Shown here in pieces: positions 6,231 through 6,542 of a DNA stretch of 6,542 bases. The stretch comes from Burkholderiales bacterium (GTDB lineage: Bacteria; Actinomycetota; Thermoleophilia; Gaiellales; Gaiellaceae). The stretch is from positions 1 through 6,542 of the forward strand of contig JAICUZ010000156.1 in the NCBI GenBank assembly GCA_025935595.1, written 5' to 3'. The position numbers and the translations under genes were made by a program. Within the stretch, counting starts at the first letter, position 1. Each line of letters opens with the position of its first letter. The notes under the pieces were generated by a model. That model was not told the DNA's origin. It saw only the letters and a list, made by a program, of their open reading frames with translations, and searched no databases.

Positions 6231-6542
6231 TGGGCGTCTGGATGCGTCTCACGGCGTTGTGCGCCGTCGGCGGAACGGGGCTCGCCGTCGTCTCCGGCGC
6301 CGCAGGCTGGGGCACGGCGCACCGTGTGCTCGCCGCGATCGCGCTGCCGCCTCTCGCGGCGCTGGTCGCAACTGCGTGGATCTCGTCTCGTCGGCTGCTG
6401 GTGCCGTCGGTGTCGCGCCGGGTAGCCGCCGCGGCGGTCCGCCGGTACGCCGAGCCGCAGTCCCGGACCGCCAAGCTCAAGCGCGACGCCGTGGTGGCCG
6501 CGCTGCGCACCGGAGCCTCCGGCGTGCTGCTGCGCGACCGGA
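6230..6542 (+). CDS. membrane protein, third gene of the oxidase operon (N-terminal part, runs off right edge)
   Basis: The ATG at 6230 overlaps the ctaD stop (TGATG), the same junction as between ctaC and ctaD, which supports a real and co-translated gene. The 104 visible residues begin with a hydrophobic segment at about 7-27 (LTALCAVGGTGLAVVSGAAGW). GTAHR with H31-R32 follows, then a second hydrophobic segment at about 33-51 (VLAAIALPPLAALVATAWI), and then an Arg-rich stretch (SSRRLLVPSVSRRVAAAAVRRYAEPQSRTAKLKRD) that is probably cytoplasmic. The helix-AHR-helix pattern faintly recalls the CtaA/COX15 haem A synthase family, and a haem A or haem O synthase gene would suit the position. The visible part holds no diagnostic motif: the CtaB LTKPR-type sequence is not seen, and no subunit III or IV signature is apparent. 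An oxidase assembly or small accessory subunit is the other option. The gene is likely real; the product is unresolved. Confidence 0.62.
   Translation, partial: MGVWMRLTALCAVGGTGLAVVSGAAGWGTAHRVLAAIALPPLAALVATAWISSRRLLVPSVSRRVAAAAVRRYAEPQSRTAKLKRDAVVAALRTGASGVLLRDR

Overview
The window is G+C-rich with strong G/C preference at third codon positions, and it is almost fully coding. It holds two divergent gene blocks whose facing 5' ends lie only 10 bases apart (3591-3600). The composition, the actinobacterial style of the proteins and the form of the oxidase (subunit II with a fused cytochrome c domain) suggest a deep-branching actinobacterium, perhaps of the Thermoleophilia (Gaiellales/Solirubrobacterales) type. 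That placement is inference from protein style, not a search result.

Left block, minus strand, read from 3590 down to 1. It contains a small 96-residue protein of unknown function, a GT-C type multi-membrane-spanning glycosyltransferase (505 residues), an FAD-dependent oxidoreductase of the protoporphyrinogen oxidase/amine oxidase superfamily (493 residues), and the N-terminal part of a second GT-C type protein that runs off the left edge. Gaps are about 19 and 39 bases, and the last two genes abut or overlap, so the block looks like one operon. Two polyprenyl-sugar-type transferases flanking an FAD enzyme suggest assembly or modification of a cell-surface glycan or glycolipid, but no substrate can be read from the sequence.

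Right block, plus strand, 3601 to the right edge. It encodes cytochrome c oxidase subunit II with a CuA centre and a C-terminal cytochrome c domain (ctaC), then subunit I with every haem, CuB and proton-channel residue of an A-type haem-copper oxidase (ctaD), then the start of an Arg/Ala-rich membrane protein that may be a haem-synthesis or oxidase assembly/accessory protein. The three genes are joined by TGATG stop/start overlaps, so they are probably translationally coupled. Together the first two form the core of a caa3-type terminal oxidase.

I see no tRNA, rRNA, CRISPR array, insertion sequence or convincing terminator. No gene-free stretch exceeds about 40 bases. The many other long open frames are G+C-driven shadows of these genes. 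Nothing here is clearly a new system. The points most worth a second look are the 10-base divergent junction, the small uncharacterised protein and the GT-C/FAD/GT-C gene set.
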